From NCBI RefSeq assembly GCF_040546025.1, contig NZ_JBEPNA010000002.1, positions 231,377 to 295,376 of the forward strand: a stretch of 64,000 nucleotides of DNA, read 5' to 3'. Below the pieces are notes generated by a model. That model worked only from the letters and a program-made list of their open reading frames with translations, did not search any database and was not told where the DNA came from. Made by a program: the position numbers and the translations under genes. This DNA is from Marisediminicola sp040546025. Its GTDB lineage: Bacteria; Actinomycetota; Actinomycetes; Actinomycetales; Microbacteriaceae. Shown here in pieces: positions 63,420-64,000 of the stretch; the stretch's first letter is position 1, and every line of letters starts with the position of its first letter.

Positions 63420-64000
63420 ATGAGGGGCTATCGGTGGACGGCGGAGCAGGCGGCGGAGCTCGCCGAGTCGATGCTGCAGTTCAATATGGTGGCGGATGCG
63501 GAGATGGTCGCGAAAGGGTACCGGCCCGGGGCAGGTTTGCCGTTTCAGGGGATGCCGGCAGAGATGTTCCCCCATGACCCGGAGCTGGATGACCCGGAGC
63601 TGGATGACCCGGCCTGGATGGACGAGCACGACTACCCCTACTACCCTCACGATCCCGACTATCCGGCGCAGCTCGGTGAGGCTGGCCAGCCTGACCACCT
63701 CGACCACCCCGGTACCGGGCTTGATGGTGGTCGTGGGTATCCGTTCGGGGTGGCGGCGGGTGCGGGTGGCCCTGTGGAGGCGATGGAGCGGGTTGTGGAT
63801 GCCCTGGAGCGGGTCGAGCGGGATGTCGCGGGGTTGCTGGGTGATCGGGCGGTGCTGTTCGAACAGGCCCTGGCACTGGGCGAGACCGGCACGGAGCGCA
63901 GTCGCGCAGGCAGCCGGCAGTTGGCGTTGCGGAGTGTGCGGGCGGAGCTGGGGGCGGCGTTGCGGATCCCGGAGCGGACCATCGAGGGGCTCCTCGGGGT
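63420..64000 (+). CDS. 13E12 repeat/DUF222 family protein, N-terminal part (cut by window edge)
   Basis: Starts MRGYRWTAEQAAELAES; has a Met/Asp/Pro-rich linker with a duplicated PELDD unit and tyrosine-rich YPYYPHDPDYP, then LERVERDVAGLLGDR and LALRSVRAELGAALRIPERTIEGLLG, the DUF222 core. Full-length relatives usually end in an HNH nuclease domain, outside this window. ATG at 63420 fits the predicted promoter; an in-frame ATG at 63414 is an alternative. These genes are repetitive, often mobile-like, in actinobacterial genomes. Confidence 0.8.
   Translation, partial: MRGYRWTAEQAAELAESMLQFNMVADAEMVAKGYRPGAGLPFQGMPAEMFPHDPELDDPELDDPAWMDEHDYPYYPHDPDYPAQLGEAGQPDHLDHPGTGLDGGRGYPFGVAAGAGGPVEAMERVVDALERVERDVAGLLGDRAVLFEQALALGETGTERSRAGSRQLALRSVRAELGAALRIPERTIEGLLG

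Overview
The window looks like a chromosomal segment of a high-GC actinobacterium, most probably a member of the Microbacteriaceae (Micrococcales). The basis is very high GC, many GTG starts, and actinobacterial families (SepH, DUF3093, DUF3159, DUF3618, DUF3710, DUF4191, DUF4193, DUF7455, polyphosphate glucokinase, a PucR-type FasR next to fabD-fabH-acpP-fabF, 13E12/DUF222). At least fifteen genes have a TAnnnT hexamer 6-7 nt before the start codon, the mark of leaderless transcription. The genus cannot be fixed from sequence alone.

Layout. 1-9 kb: dxs (cut by the left edge), aconitase with a palindromic operator, the dut-DUF3710-DUF3159 operon, DUF3093/DUF4193, sepH and a nucleotide-pyrophosphatase-like phosphodiesterase. 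9-15 kb: topoisomerase IV (parC and parE, convergent) and DUF7455. 15-21.3 kb: an island with envelope-modification character, inserted between parE-DUF7455 and the principal sigma factor. It holds a two-gene split alanine racemase, two divergent paralogous ATP-grasp ligases (PF14397 type), a MurJ-family flippase and a CofE-like ligase. 21.3-31.6 kb: rpoD, an MFS transporter, PAC2, leucyl aminopeptidase, then lpdA-E2-lipB-lipA (lipoylation and 2-oxoacid dehydrogenase). 31.6-43.5 kb: a membrane-anchored pseudokinase, DUF4191, RDD, glnA behind a four-half-site GlnR box, glnE-glnA2, nadE-panB. 43.5-52 kb: map with a 57-aa neighbour, a cupin, ppgK, a DszC/SfnB-like flavoprotein, rnpB, a Nif3 operon and an SRAP protein. 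52-64 kb: an endonuclease-fold gene with a one-base frame defect, tRNA-Val, a peroxiredoxin, aceE, fasR-fabDHPF, and a 13E12/HNH-type gene cut by the right edge.

How the genes fit together. Central carbon metabolism (aconitase, E1/E2/E3, lipoate synthesis and transfer), nitrogen assimilation (GlnA, GlnA2, GlnE, GlnR site), fatty-acid synthesis (FasR regulon) and cofactor synthesis (NadE, PanB, Dxs) are mostly ordinary housekeeping. The candidate for something new is the 15-21.3 kb island. Its PLP-barrel racemase protein has lost the catalytic tyrosine loop of the C-terminal domain, and a separate 171-aa protein encoded in an 8-nt overlap supplies exactly that domain. With two ATP-grasp ligases, a CofE-like amide ligase and a flippase it could make and export an amino-acid-decorated envelope glycopolymer or precursor. 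That pathway is inference; the complementary domain loss is visible in the sequence.
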